Below, piece by piece: positions 53,234-64,000 of a stretch of 64,000 nucleotides of DNA. The stretch spans positions 744,001-808,000 of the forward strand of contig CM056879.1 in assembly GCA_029876055.1 (NCBI GenBank), given 5' to 3'. The stretch comes from Madurella fahalii (taxonomy: Eukaryota > Ascomycota > Sordariomycetes > Sordariales). The first letter of the stretch is position 1, and each line of letters begins with the position of its first letter. The notes under the pieces were generated by a model. The model was not told where the DNA came from. It ran no database searches and saw only the letters and a list, made by a program, of their open reading frames with translations. The position numbers were made by a program, and so were the translations under genes.

Positions 53234-56200
53234 TTATCGGGCATCCTCCCTCAACGCGCACACCGGGCATCCACCGGCTATCCGATCCCTCAACAACCTC
53301 GCATGCGTAACCTTAGCCCCAATAAGATGCGCTGCCGCGGACCTCTGCTCAGCAACCCCGTTCAGTAACACTTCGTCCACCTCCTCTCCGGGGTGCAACC
53401 TCTCAAGCAGATGCGTCAAGTGGAAAACATGGCCGCACGCAAACCCCACCAGCGTCTCAACCTCCCACTCGACAAACGGCTCGTAGCATTGCGCGCAGTG
53501 ACCCGGTGCCCACTTCTTCGCCGGCGCCCGCGTCGCCACGGCGTCCCCATTAACACCGGCTCCCTCCCGGTCACCCCCTTTCTCCCCCCTATCCGCCGTA
53601 GGCAGAAACACGTCCACATGCCCAGCCCCCTTCACAACCACCTCAAACTTGACCCCTTTCCTCTGACCGGCCCTCAGCAGCCCCTGCGCGCGCGCCACCT
53701 CGCTCCGCAGAACCCTCGCGACGCCCTCGCTGATGCTGTGCTGGATCTCGTGCTCCTTCATGATGTGTTTTAACCCCTCCCTGAGGCCCTCAATCTCGAG
53801 GCCCTCGGGGATTCGCCGGACCAGGGTGATGGGGTTGATGGCGGTGCCGACCTCCTCGAGCAGGGCCCGGATGAAGCGGGGCTTGTCCATGCTGTAGGTG
53901 AGCAGGTCCTCCCAGAGGTCCGGGTCGTCCTGCTCCTTGGCGAAGGCGATTGCGCGCGAGACGTCGCCGAGTCGGTCGATGATGAGGTACAGGGCGCGTT
54001 TGGTCTGGCCGGTCTTGGAGTAGAGGTAGACGAGTTCGGGGATGTAGTTGAGGGCTTCGCATTCTTGGGCGGCCTGTTTGGATGTCTGGTCAGTATGCGG
54101 CTCTGGTGCGGCGAAGAACGGGAGAGACATACTTTTTCGAATGCGTACGCAGTCGAAGTTTTGAGAAAGTCCATGAGTAACGACTGGTCGTAGGCCGCAA
54201 AGAGGTGCACGGCAAGGTCGGCAAACTGGTCAACGAGAGACTGGCTGTCGGCCACGAGCCGGGCGCGCGACTCGCTAGAGTGCTCGTGCATACCCTCCCC
54301 CCGCCAGAGGCCCCGGAGATAGAAGAAAGTGTAGAGGTCCAGTTTCTTCTCCTGCAGTTGGTTGATGACGATATCCGGTTTTACTAGGCCGTGTTGCGCC
54401 TCATCCACTAGTAGTGTGATGGCGTCCGAAGTGGCCTCTTCCAGTTCTGGGTGCGTCATCTTCTTGACGCGGTCTTGGGGCACACGCAAACCGATGAAAC
54501 TGGGGATATCGTCGACCACGGCGTCAGCCAGGTGACCCTCCTTGATCAGCCGCATCGCGGAGTCTGCATCTTGGAGTTTGATGTGGCACCTCAGGGCCTC
54601 TCTGTTTCTGCCATTCGCTTCGTGCAATTTGGCTAGACTCTCCATGACAATGCGCCAGTCCCGGCCAACCTCGCCGTCTTCGACGCTATCTTCCCGCACG
54701 TCCCGGAATTTGAGCTGATCCTCCAGGGCGGTCGTGATGGCGGCCACATCGAACAGGTCTGGGGACCAGCGCTCCAGCAGCTCTCGGAATCGCGGCTTGC
54801 TGGCTTGTAGGTAGTGCCCAAGCACTATCTCGTACAGCGTCCCTGGTATCGGCGGCCGCGTGCGTTCCGTGGGTATGTAGTTTACGATCTCGTCAAACTT
54901 TTTGGCGCCTGCAAACGTCCACACCCATTTCTCCCATCTGTCGGGCGTCCCGAGAACCTTACCGCACACCTGCCCTGCGCGAGTCCAGTCGCCGGCTTCA
55001 ATGAGGTCTCGTATCCAAAGCTCCCCGATCCGCCGCTTTTCCTTCTCGGCAGACGAGTAAAAGTTTCGCATGCCGTCGATGACAGATGCAGTTTCTTCGT
55101 AAAAGTCGTCGGTGCTTTGCGTGTGCTGAGGTGATGTCGGGGTGGCATCGGAGGTTGTGGATAGGATCTCGGGGTGCTGGTCGACAAGCTCCCACGATTG
55201 CTCATATTGCTGGCGCTCCAGGAGCCATGCCAAGTGATCACTCAGATCTCGCTTCGTCGCCAGGATACAGTCGTACGGGCTATGAATGAAGATCTTGATA
55301 CCGGGTTTGACAAGGCTTAGGTGCGCAGAATTGCGTCGGTGCACGGCTCCTACGGCAGCGACCTTGGATCCGGAGGCTCCGTCACTGTCTTTGCTCTTGA
55401 CGCTCGCTCCGGAACTGAATAGGGACCTGGGGTTAAGGGCAGCGTTCAGCATGTCGACGCCAAACCCTGCTAGCGTCTCCAGGGCACCACGGGATGATGT
55501 AACGGCGGCCACATTTTGGGCGGGCAATACGCCAAGGTGATAGTCGTTCGAGGATAGCCTCTCAAAGCGGCTGATATTGAGGCCATGCTTGTCAACCTCC
55601 GCCTGCGACGCGAGATCAATGAGCCGCAGCTCGGGTGGCAAGTTGTTTTGTTTGCGCTGGATGCCACCGGAAGGCCTGCTCCCCGTGGAATCCCCTGACA
55701 GCGTGCGCCCGTGGCCCCGCAACGTCCTTTGTTCCACATCCTCATGATCGGGTAAGCAGTAAGCAAGAACCAGCAGTAGGTTCTGGGTATATAACGAAAT
55801 GCCGGAAATGATGCAATCCATGCGAAGTCTAGACGTTCATGTCAGCATGGTTCGGCCGATCGGAACAAGAGGCACGTACATTTTTACAATCTCGGCCCGA
55901 CCAGCGGTCCTCTCCCCGGCGTCTTTGCCAACGCCAACACCGCCTGGATGAACGTGGATGATCCAGATAGTGCCTCCCCACCCCACCAGCAGGCGCTCAA
56001 TCTTTTTGCTACTTTTAAGCTGCTGCTGCTTCAGACTCTCGGCGGCGGGCGAGAGGACAGAATCCCGGCGTTCCACATCTCCCTCGTCGGGCTCTACTGC
56101 GTGCTCGTCAATCCACTCGGCCCGTCCCCTCCACACGCCAGCCATGGTGTCCCATTCGTCCGTTTGCGGCCGGTCGATATGGCCAATACGCTTCCAGGCA

Positions 56201-57400
56201 TCGTCGGCGTCGGCGCTCTCAAGGTGGAGCTTGGTGCGCATGATCTTGATGCCGTGCTCGTTGAGCCAGACAACGTATCGTCCCGACAAAGACCACTTGA
56301 TCGTGTTTATAGTGCCCTCGCCCGAATGCAGGACCGTGTCCTTGCCGCTGCCGGCCCCCACCATACCCCCTAACCAACCAGCAGCCTGCGCCGTGGCGCC
56401 CGTGGTCATGGCTGTGCTTCTGCCAGTTGGTGCGCCAACGGTCAGGATGAGCTGTCCCGAAAGCCCGCCCGACAAGTACATCCTATCGTGCTTATACTCG
56501 GGGGAGAGGGCAACCGCCTGCACAGGGCGGGCGAAATTTCGCAGTTGCACATCCTTGACATCGATCAACGACTGCACGCAAATGTTGCCGTCCATCGATG
56601 AGGTCGCGATGTATATGCTGTTTGACGGCGTGTTGGGCACAGCAGAGGCTTCTCGAGCTCTCCTTGATGCGGCGGCCGGTGATGCGTGACCTTCGGCTGT
56701 CCCCGTTGCCGGGCGGAAGGGGCTGTTCGGAACTGACTTGACTGCCGCCTCAGCCCCGATGTTGGGAAGCGGCGGCGGAAACGGAGATATCGACACCGAT
56801 GTGACGGAGGCCGAGTGAGCGTGATACGTGCGCAGAGACTGAAATACTGGTAATTGAATGACGTGCTGGAGACGCGGCGAGTCAGTAGGAATGCCAGGGG
56901 ATGAGGACGCGGAGGGAGACTGACGATATTGCCATTGTGAGTGCCGATGATCTGTGGAGTGGATTAGCAATCGGAGAACAGCTAAGGAGAATGTCATGTC
57001 CGGAGGTGCCAACCATCTTGTCCCCCGCCACAAGAAAAGAGCTCGTCGCATCGCCATTCCGGTAGACTGGACCCAGATGCTGGGTGAGCCGTGCGTCCTT
57101 GAGCTTCGGCTCCTCGTCCTCGTCTTCGTCCTCGTCGTCGTCATCGTCCTCCTCCTCCTCCCCTTCGCTCTCATCGTCGTCGCCGCCCTCATCCTCCTCA
57201 CCACTAGAATGCTCTGCCGAGTCATCCGATCCATCGCCGCTGTCTACGCCGTCGCCGCCCGAGGACAGCCGAGCAGGTATGCTCAGGCTCGGTTGTATCG
57301 CATCGCCCCCTCGGTCGGGCGCAGGTTCGGTGCTGGGCTTCGGTCCTGTCGTCTCATCGCGTGTCTCGTTGTCGCCTGGCTGCGGCGAGCTTTCCGTCAT
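53234..57400 (-). CDS. VPS41: VPS41, HOPS complex subunit
   Basis: Vps41 tethers late endosomes and AP-3 vesicles to the vacuole as part of HOPS. The start at 57400 gives an acidic, disordered N-terminus of about 120 residues, with a long Glu/Asp run before EPKLKDARLTQHLG. A WD40-type beta-propeller follows, over exons to about 55,840 (IQLPVFQSLRTYHAHSASVTSVSISPF, GNICVQSLIDVKDVQLRNF, KDTVLHSGEGTINTIKWSLSGRYVVWLNEHGIKIMR, MDCIISGISLYTQNLLLVLAY). Then come helical clathrin-type repeats (LAWLLERQQYEQSWELVDQHPE, LDLYTFFYLRGLW, ALNYIPELVYLYSKTGQTKRALYLIIDRLGDV). The C-terminal RING-H2 has CAQCYEPFVE, FACGHVFHLTHLL and CPVCAL. Introns sit near 54,080-54,140 and 55,823-55,880 and in the propeller. 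It is divergent from APC1. Confidence 0.93.
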
Positions 57401-57873
57401 GTTGAATCGAACGGCATAGACAACTTCATGGCGGTTTGAGTGGTGGCTTGCGCAGGTTGGAGCTCGGGGGGTGTTGTTGAGGTTGTTGTTGAGTTGAGTG
57501 GCTTCCGAAGCTTCGGGCGCGCCCGGCCAAGAGCTACGTCAGAGCTCGGTCGGCCGTTGAAGGCGCTGGGCGCTGGGCGCTGCAGGGGGTCTGGGGAGCT
57601 TCGGCCAATCGACATCGGCCCTGCCCCTCAAAGGCGGGCCCTCTCAGCAGCGATTTGCAGCCTTGCCAAGGCCCAGCCCGCCAGCACGGAACCTCAACGC
57701 GACTCCATCGTGAGGCCCTGAAGCGACCCTCATCCGTCTATTCGGGCCAGCACAACCAACGCCGCCTCAGCTGTTTCCCGGCAGCTCGACCGACATGGAC
57801 CCGTCCAGTCTCTCTTCAACACGCCGCTCTCGACTTTTGGCGTAGCTTGCAGAGGAACAGACGGCGGCCGACC
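57401..57873. promoter_or_regulatory. Divergent promoter region of VPS41 and APC1
   Basis: These 473 bp separate the two start codons. The stretch is GC-rich with GTTGTTGTTGAG-type runs on the left. A plus-strand frame continues upstream of the APC1 ATG to 57,655 without a better start, so the APC1 leader lies here. Confidence 0.5.
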
Positions 57874-60800
57874 ATGGCATCGGTCACGTCTCTCGGGGTG
57901 CATCAGCCCGCTGGCCTGCAGCATGCGATTGAGGAAGGAATTCTGCCCCCCGATGCACCGCCCTCCTCCTACTCGTGGGAGGTCAGCGTTACTAGCGAAG
58001 ACGGCCGCGAGTACGAAGACGAGATTCTGACAACCGACAACTGCGTGCTTTGGTCTCGGGGAGGCTTCTTCCGGAAGACGTTCAGTTTCGATCTCGAAAA
58101 AGAATCGGTCACGCAAGCGCTCCTCGCCTACTTCCCGGCATCTGCAGACAAACCAAAAGGCGATGCACGATCCAATAGCTCCGGTCGGGCGTCCGCCGAC
58201 AAGCCAGCGCTCTCGAGAGCGCTCGTCGTTTTCCTCAAGACGCAGGCGCACATTTACTTCCTCTCCGGAGCCAGTCATGTCGTCCACATGCCCTTCGAGG
58301 TCGAATCTGCCTGCGCCGCCCCTTGCGGCATCATCATCCAGCGCAAACCGCGAGTCGATAACACGTCGGTCTCGCTCAGATTGCCCAAAGTCCCACCCAA
58401 TTCGTTCATCGCGTCGCAACCGTCTCCCGCCTCTCGGCGCCCGTACAATCAGAGTGTTACCGAGTTCTCGACCGAGGGACTGGGCAACCCCAAGGTGCTG
58501 CCACTACGGCTTAGCTTGACCCTGGAGAATATGTGGCAGACGCGCATGGAGACGAGTGACAGCCATTGGCCACGTCTGGTCTGCCTGACCGATCCGCTGC
58601 TGGAGCTTGGGCTAGTTGTAACACATGCCGACAGGCCAACAACTTCAAAACGCCGGCGAAGCTCCACAGGCCCCCTTTTCCTTGCCCCATCCGAGGAGAT
58701 CCTTCATGTCGAGGCTGTCAAAGTCCCCCGTTTTGCTGAAGGGAGCTCGGATGGCCTAACCATCGCAGTCACAGTCAACCGAGAAACAAGCATGTATACT
58801 ATCTGGCGACTGAATTATCTGGAAAATGACGACCCCTTTTTGGGGCGACAGAAACAACGAAAACCTAAGCCATCTCGGCGGCGAAGTTCTATGGCGCCCG
58901 CACTGGCAAGTGGCGCCGCGACGCCGATTCATCCATCCATGAGGGAGAGCTTCGGCGCACCCCTACCCGGCAAAAAAACAAGGAAGAGCGTCAAGATTGA
59001 CGAAAGGGACAAGGCTCTCGACAACGCGTTGAGTTCCCTTGACCCTGAGAAGGGCAATGATGCTACACGGAGACAATCCAGGCGGGTGAGCTCGTTGTTG
59101 GCCCGAGCGGATCTGTCCGCCTCCCAGGATAGATCAACCTTTGCCGAGCCGTCGATACATACCGGTCACGGAGGCAGACGGCCGGAGTCGCATGGCAGTC
59201 AACGCCCCCGGATGAGCAGCGGCTATGGTCGTCCGAGCTTTGGCGGCACAATTAACCTCAACCACAGCATTAACAGTCTCCCAGAAGCTCCCGTGGACGA
59301 TCTCCTCGAAGAACTGCGTGCCGGGGGGGATTTCGAAGGGTTTCACAGCATGGGCCTGGAAGATCATGACTTTGAAGGCCTCGAACACGAGATGCTTCTA
59401 ACCAAAATCCACACTGTGAGCATGGACAACACGAATGTGCGGTACTCGCTGTCAGACAAGCCTGCCAGAACCCAGTCCAAGGTGTTTATCGTGGCTGGCC
59501 CGCCTACTGCTGCTGATGACCAGGGTCGGGCGCTCCTGTTGATTGCTATCCAGGATCCTGTCGACAAGAGACTGCAGCTCCTGACTCTTCACCTCGAACC
59601 CGATGACGATCATACCCCAACCAAGAGCGGTGTTAAAACACTAGGAGGTGTGGGGAGCTTCAACATCATTCCCGGCGACCCTAGGAGAGTCCAGAGCGTT
59701 GTTGACTCGTGCAAGATATCTGACGGACACGAAACCATCATGATTCTGTCAGAGGACAAGCACGGAGGTAGGGAGCTTAGCTTGCAGTCGCCATGGGGCA
59801 AGGTTACAACTGTCATCCTGCCCTCGCTCTATTTGGACACTCCCAACAGCCTCGAGGATTTTGGGACGCGTAAAGCCCACGGGTTTCTGGGACGCCCGAT
59901 TCCTAGGGTTGGTGTGACGGGGACTCAGATAGACTCCATCCGCAACTCTGATTCCCGCGGCGTCGTTGAGCTTCGAGACAAGGAAGGCAGATCCCATCGT
60001 GTCCGAATCAAGCTGCAGCCCTCGTCGCCTGAGGTGCGCAAGGCTCTCGACGTCTGCCGAAGTGTTCTCCACGCCTCCTATGCAGATAAGCTGTTGGCAG
60101 GATGGTGGCATGTCATGCAGTGGCTTCAGCATGTAAACCTCGGGGGATCTGAGACTCCCCTGGCAGACGTGGAGTGGTCGGCCGCTGTGGTTCTACTCTT
60201 GGCAAGCTTCCTAGCTCTGGGTCATAACAGCGAGACCTCTCTACGGACTCTCGGCAACGATATGCCAAAGTCGTCCGCAAAGAATAAGTGGGATGCGATG
60301 CATCTACGCGAGACACCCAATTCATCCGTCTGGCCGCCTTGGATGCGTAGCAAGGCGTGGCAGTGGCTGCTCGACGGCGAAGTACCAGACGCGCCTAGCA
60401 GCTACGAGCCAAACTGCTCGTCAGGCACTTTTATATCCGTTCACGTGGGCCTTGCAAAAAGATGGATGGCTTCGGCTGAAGGCCTTTCAGCGCTCGGCTT
60501 CGAAGGATACCTGCCGACCGCCTTGAATAGGATTGGCAGCGGCCGCGAAATGGCGGCCTGGAGCATGGCGCTCGCACTCCATCTCCTCGTGGAGGAGCAA
60601 AAACTCAACATTCTTTCGTCAGAAGACACATCGCCCGGCCAAAGCGATCTGAAGGCAGTTCTCCACCAAGTCTCCCGATGGCTCGGGTGGCAACAATACG
60701 AGGCGATGTATGCGCTAAGCATGCAGGCGGATCTCGCTACCGCCCATGATTTGAGTATGTTATGTATATTATGTCGCTTTACATTGTACTGACTGTGCAT

Positions 60801-63800
60801 AGTCCCTTTCATAGCAGGCAGCATAGCCGAGCCTCCATCTTATTACTGCATTTTGACCTGGATTCAGGGGCATCTCGCAACCGGCCGAGGCACCGAATTC
60901 CCAACCCTGCCCGAGGTCTACGCGGCTGCTACCCATGATACCCACACCGGGAGTCTACGGAACGACCTATGGACTAGGCTCACGCCTCGTACCATGATGT
61001 TTGGGAGACTGTTTGGCCTCCTCGGGTCATCAACGTACCGCTTTGAGGTGGTGGCCGCCATGCATGAGTGTGGCTTCACCCCACAAATCCTCGAGACGTT
61101 GCCAGAAGCAATCCTCACACCCTTACAAGATGTTATCTCCATCTGTCAGCCGAACCCTCCGACGTCGTGGCCAAAGGAGCTGCTTGCGCTCGTCAGCCGC
61201 ACCGACATGAATGCCGTCCTGCGAACAGGCAAGACATGGCGAGCCGTTGGCTCTGATATCACCGTGAGCGCCGGCACCTCCTGCCGTCGTGCGTTGTCTC
61301 TAACCTCACTTAGGCTCCTTCACATGTTGCAAAATGGGACTTCCGTATGTTGTGTCAACACTTAGACGGCTTCAACGACCATACCGAGGAGACCGATACA
61401 ACGCAGCGGCAGGCCGTCGTCCGTTTGTTGTTCAGAGAGGACAGGAGGTTGAATGAAGCGCAAGCCATGTTGTCAAGTGTCAAGAACCGTGTGCTGCGTC
61501 TAGACCCGAGACCCGAGTGGACCGAGGCCGAGTACCTAGAGCGGCAGAAAGAACTGGTCGCGACCATGGCGACCAGCACGCTAGCGATCCCAGCTGGCCG
61601 CGGTCTTCTGTACTATGCGCTCCGGTACCCGCTTCTCACTCAGAAGTACCAAATTGGTGGGTTCAATTTGACGTGCATCGTCAAGCCTGCGAACAACACG
61701 GTAAGCGTCGACAAGAGCTTGTTCTTAGAAGAGAAGATCAACTGGGCTTTCTTCCACCAAGGTGTTGCCGGCGGGCTTGCGATATCGCCGCAGGCCAAGG
61801 GCATCGACACTTCGTGGATTCTGTACAACAAGCCGGGGCAGGACCTGAGCAATAGGCATGCTGGCTTCTTATTAGCACTCGGCTTGAACGGTCATCTCAA
61901 ATCCGTCGCAAAATGGGTGGCGTTCAAGTATCTCACCCCAAAGCACACCATGACTTCCATTGGGCTGCTTCTCGGCCTGGCGGCGTCCTACCTCGGCACC
62001 ATGGACTCCCTCATTACCCGACTTCTCTCTGTTCATGTCACTCGCATGTTGCCTCGAGGTGCCGCCGAGCTTAATCTCTCAAGGCACACGCAAACCACTG
62101 GTATTATGGGTATCGGGCTGCTCTACTGCAACAGCCAACACCGACGCATGAGCGAGATCATGATGTCCGAGATTGAACACATCGACGACGGAGAGGAAGA
62201 GGATCCCCTCCGCGACGAGAGTTACCGTTTGGCCGCGGGTTTTGCCCTCGGTTTCATTAACCTCGGAAAGGGAGGCGATCTCAGGGGATTGCGAGACATG
62301 CGGCTTACGGAGAAGTTGCTTACTATCGCCACGTCCACCAAGAGAGTTGAGCTTGTCCACGTTCTCGACCGTTCCGCCGCTGGCGCTGTGATAGCCATCG
62401 CGCTCATCTTCATGAAGTCAGAGGACCACATCGTGGCACGCAAGATTGACGTTCCCGACACTATCTTGCAGTTCGACTACGTCCGGCCCGACATCTTGCT
62501 CTTGCGGACGGTGGCCAAGAACATTATCCTCTGGAAGGAGATAGATCCCACGTTTGAGTGGATCAGGAACGGCTTACCGTCCGAGTACAGGGCACGCTTC
62601 CAACTCACCAGCATTACCAAGCTGCACAGCCGAGACATGCCATTCTTCTCGATTCTCGCCGGTCTGTGTTTTGCCCTAGGCCTGCGTTTTGCCGGGTCAG
62701 CCAACGTGAAGGTTCGCGACCTTCTCGTCCACTACCTCGACGAGTTCAGGCGCATTGTGCAGATTCGCGCCGTCGACTTTGACAGCGAATTGACCCGCAG
62801 CAACGCGCGCATGTGCATGGACCTGGTGGCCCTCTCCTGCGCGTCGGTCATGGCCGGGACGGGAGACATCATCGTCCTCCGCCGACTCCGCGCCCTGCAC
62901 GGCCGCGACGACCCCAGCACAACCTACGGCAGCCATCTCGCCGCGCACCTCGCCATCGGCGCCCTGTTCCTCGGTTGCGGGACCTGCACGTTTGGCACAA
63001 GCGACATCGCCGTCGCGGCCCTGCTCCTCTCCTTCTACCCCTTGTTCCCGGGCAACGTTCAAGACAACCGCTCTCACCTCCAAGCGTTCCGGCACTTTTG
63101 GGTCCTCGCCACCGAGCCCCGCTGCCTCGTTGCCAAGGACCTGGTCACGGGCCAGCCACTCAACGTGCCGATTCTGGTGCATCTCGTGCCCGGTTCGCCC
63201 TCTGCCGTAGCAGCAGCAGCAGCAGCAGCAGCCGGTGCCGCCACCGCCCCTCCGCAGACCGCCCAGAACGACGAAACCGTCACGCTCCGCCGACAAACCC
63301 CCTGCCTCCTCCCGCCGCTGGACGACGTCGTCCGCGTCGAGACGGACGCCCGCGCGCTCGGCTACTGGGATCTGACGATCGACCTGGCGCGCTCCCCGCA
63401 GCTGGCCGACGAGTTCCGCGAGAACCAGACCGTCTACCTCCGCCGCCGGCCCGGGAACGAGAGTACCTTCTCCGCGACGCTGCGCGCCCTGGGCAGCAGC
63501 AGCTCCTCGTTCTCTTCTTCCATCCCGCCTGTCTTGGGCACGGAGGCCGGGGGCGGCGGGGGAGGCGGCGGCGCGGGCGGTGCCCATGCCGAGCCGTTTG
63601 CGTGGGTATTTGGGCTCGACGCGCTGAAGGACCTGACGCGAGCCGAACGGGCGGTCGTGCTGGACAGGCTGGGGTCGAACGGCGGCGGCGTCGGGGAGGG
63701 CGAGGGGGCGAGCACGGCCGTCGACGCGCGGCTGGTGCTGCGCAGCGGGCTGGAGAGCTGGCGGTGGAACAGGGACGGGCTGTTGGGCCTGAGGCTGCTG

Positions 63801-64000
63801 TTTGAGTGGGCGGAGAGGAGGGGCCTGTTTGTGGCTTCGGAAAGGACGGCGGAGGAGACGCATGTGCTGCAGCAGCAGCAGCAGCAGCAGCAGGCTGACG
63901 GGGCAGGGGGGAAGAAGCGAAGGGAGAAGGGTAAAGGGAAGAAGAGTGAGACTAGAAAGGGGAAGAAGAAGGTCTCAGTCGGGCCCGCAGCGTATGTGGA
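57874..64000 (+). CDS. APC1: APC1, anaphase-promoting complex subunit 1 (partial, runs off the window)
   Basis: Apc1 (BimE in Aspergillus) is the largest scaffold subunit of the APC/C ubiquitin ligase. The ATG at 57874 gives MASVTSLGVHQPAGLQHAIEEG. The N-terminal propeller region includes NCVLWSRGGFFRKTFSFDLEKESVTQALLAYFP, HIYFLSGASHVVHMPFEVESA and PLLELGLVV. Two introns (near 60,755-60,812 and 61,263-61,313) lead to HVAKWDFRMLCQHLDGFNDH. Proteasome/cyclosome repeats follow: HAGFLLALGLNGHL, TSIGLLLGLAASYLGTMD, TTGIMGIGLLYCNSQHRRMSE, RLAAGFALGFINLGKGGDL and AAHLAIGALFLGCGTCTFG. The C-terminal part has long Ala, Ser, Gly and Gln runs. About 2,000 residues are in the window and no stop is reached. 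Confidence 0.95.
63210..63900 (+). repeat. Trinucleotide and homopolymer tracts in APC1
   Basis: GCA repeats at about 63,210-63,235 encode an Ala run. AGC/TCC-rich sequence near 63,496-63,520 encodes Ser, GGCGGC near 63,550-63,580 encodes Gly, and CAG repeats at about 63,869-63,893 encode a Gln run. All keep the frame open. Confidence 0.85.

Noticed and set aside
54205..55540. Plus-strand frames over VPS41
   Set aside because: Antisense to the conserved helical-repeat exon of VPS41.
62697..63863. Minus-strand frame of 388 residues
   Set aside because: Antisense shadow of the GC-rich APC1 C-terminal region, with Ala/Arg/Gly-rich content.

Overview
The window looks like nuclear DNA of a filamentous ascomycete, most likely a sordariomycete close to the Sordariales. 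The grounds are short GT-AG introns of about 50-145 bp, tRNA genes with tiny introns, GC-rich coding exons beside AT-rich spacers, C-to-T decay of a transposon of the kind left by repeat-induced point mutation, and gene content (CWH43, UTP6, flotillin, VPS41, APC1, GH72 and GH114 enzymes). The lineage is my inference. Exon joins were read by eye from splice signals and reading frame.

Layout. 1-1.4 kb: no convincing gene. 1.4-13.8 kb: a GH72-like cell-wall protein, CWH43 (GPI-lipid remodelling) divergent from UTP6 (18S rRNA processing), a nuclear EVE-domain protein and a DHA-type drug transporter. 15.8-20.0 kb: an unrecognised membrane-protein gene split by a 1,852-bp Fot1/pogo DNA transposon whose transposase is full of Gln-to-stop changes. 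20.8-25.3 kb: flotillin and a PPxY-motif protein.

25.3-39.6 kb is the accessory part. It holds gene remnants (F-box-like; tyrosine-recombinase/DUF3435-like), pyrimidine microsatellites, three copies of one dispersed ~400-bp repeat with LTR-like and intron-like ends, an intronless GH29 fucosidase facing a sugar transporter, and a secreted GH114 enzyme.

39.6-57.4 kb: an intracellular GH13 alpha-amylase, a small secreted Cys-rich protein, an ABCG transporter pseudogene, a zinc alcohol dehydrogenase, three tRNAs (His, Val, Ala), a hypothetical protein, an eEF1-gamma-type GST and VPS41. From 57.9 kb to the end lies APC1, divergent from VPS41 and cut by the window edge.

Housekeeping genes at both ends are intact and tightly spaced, while the middle shows insertion, point mutation and gene decay. 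The strongest unusual signals are the GH72-like protein with its acid/base Glu replaced by Gln, the mutated Fot1 copy inside a gene, the dispersed repeat that may bring splice sites with it, and the recombinase remnant just upstream of the fucosidase/transporter pair.
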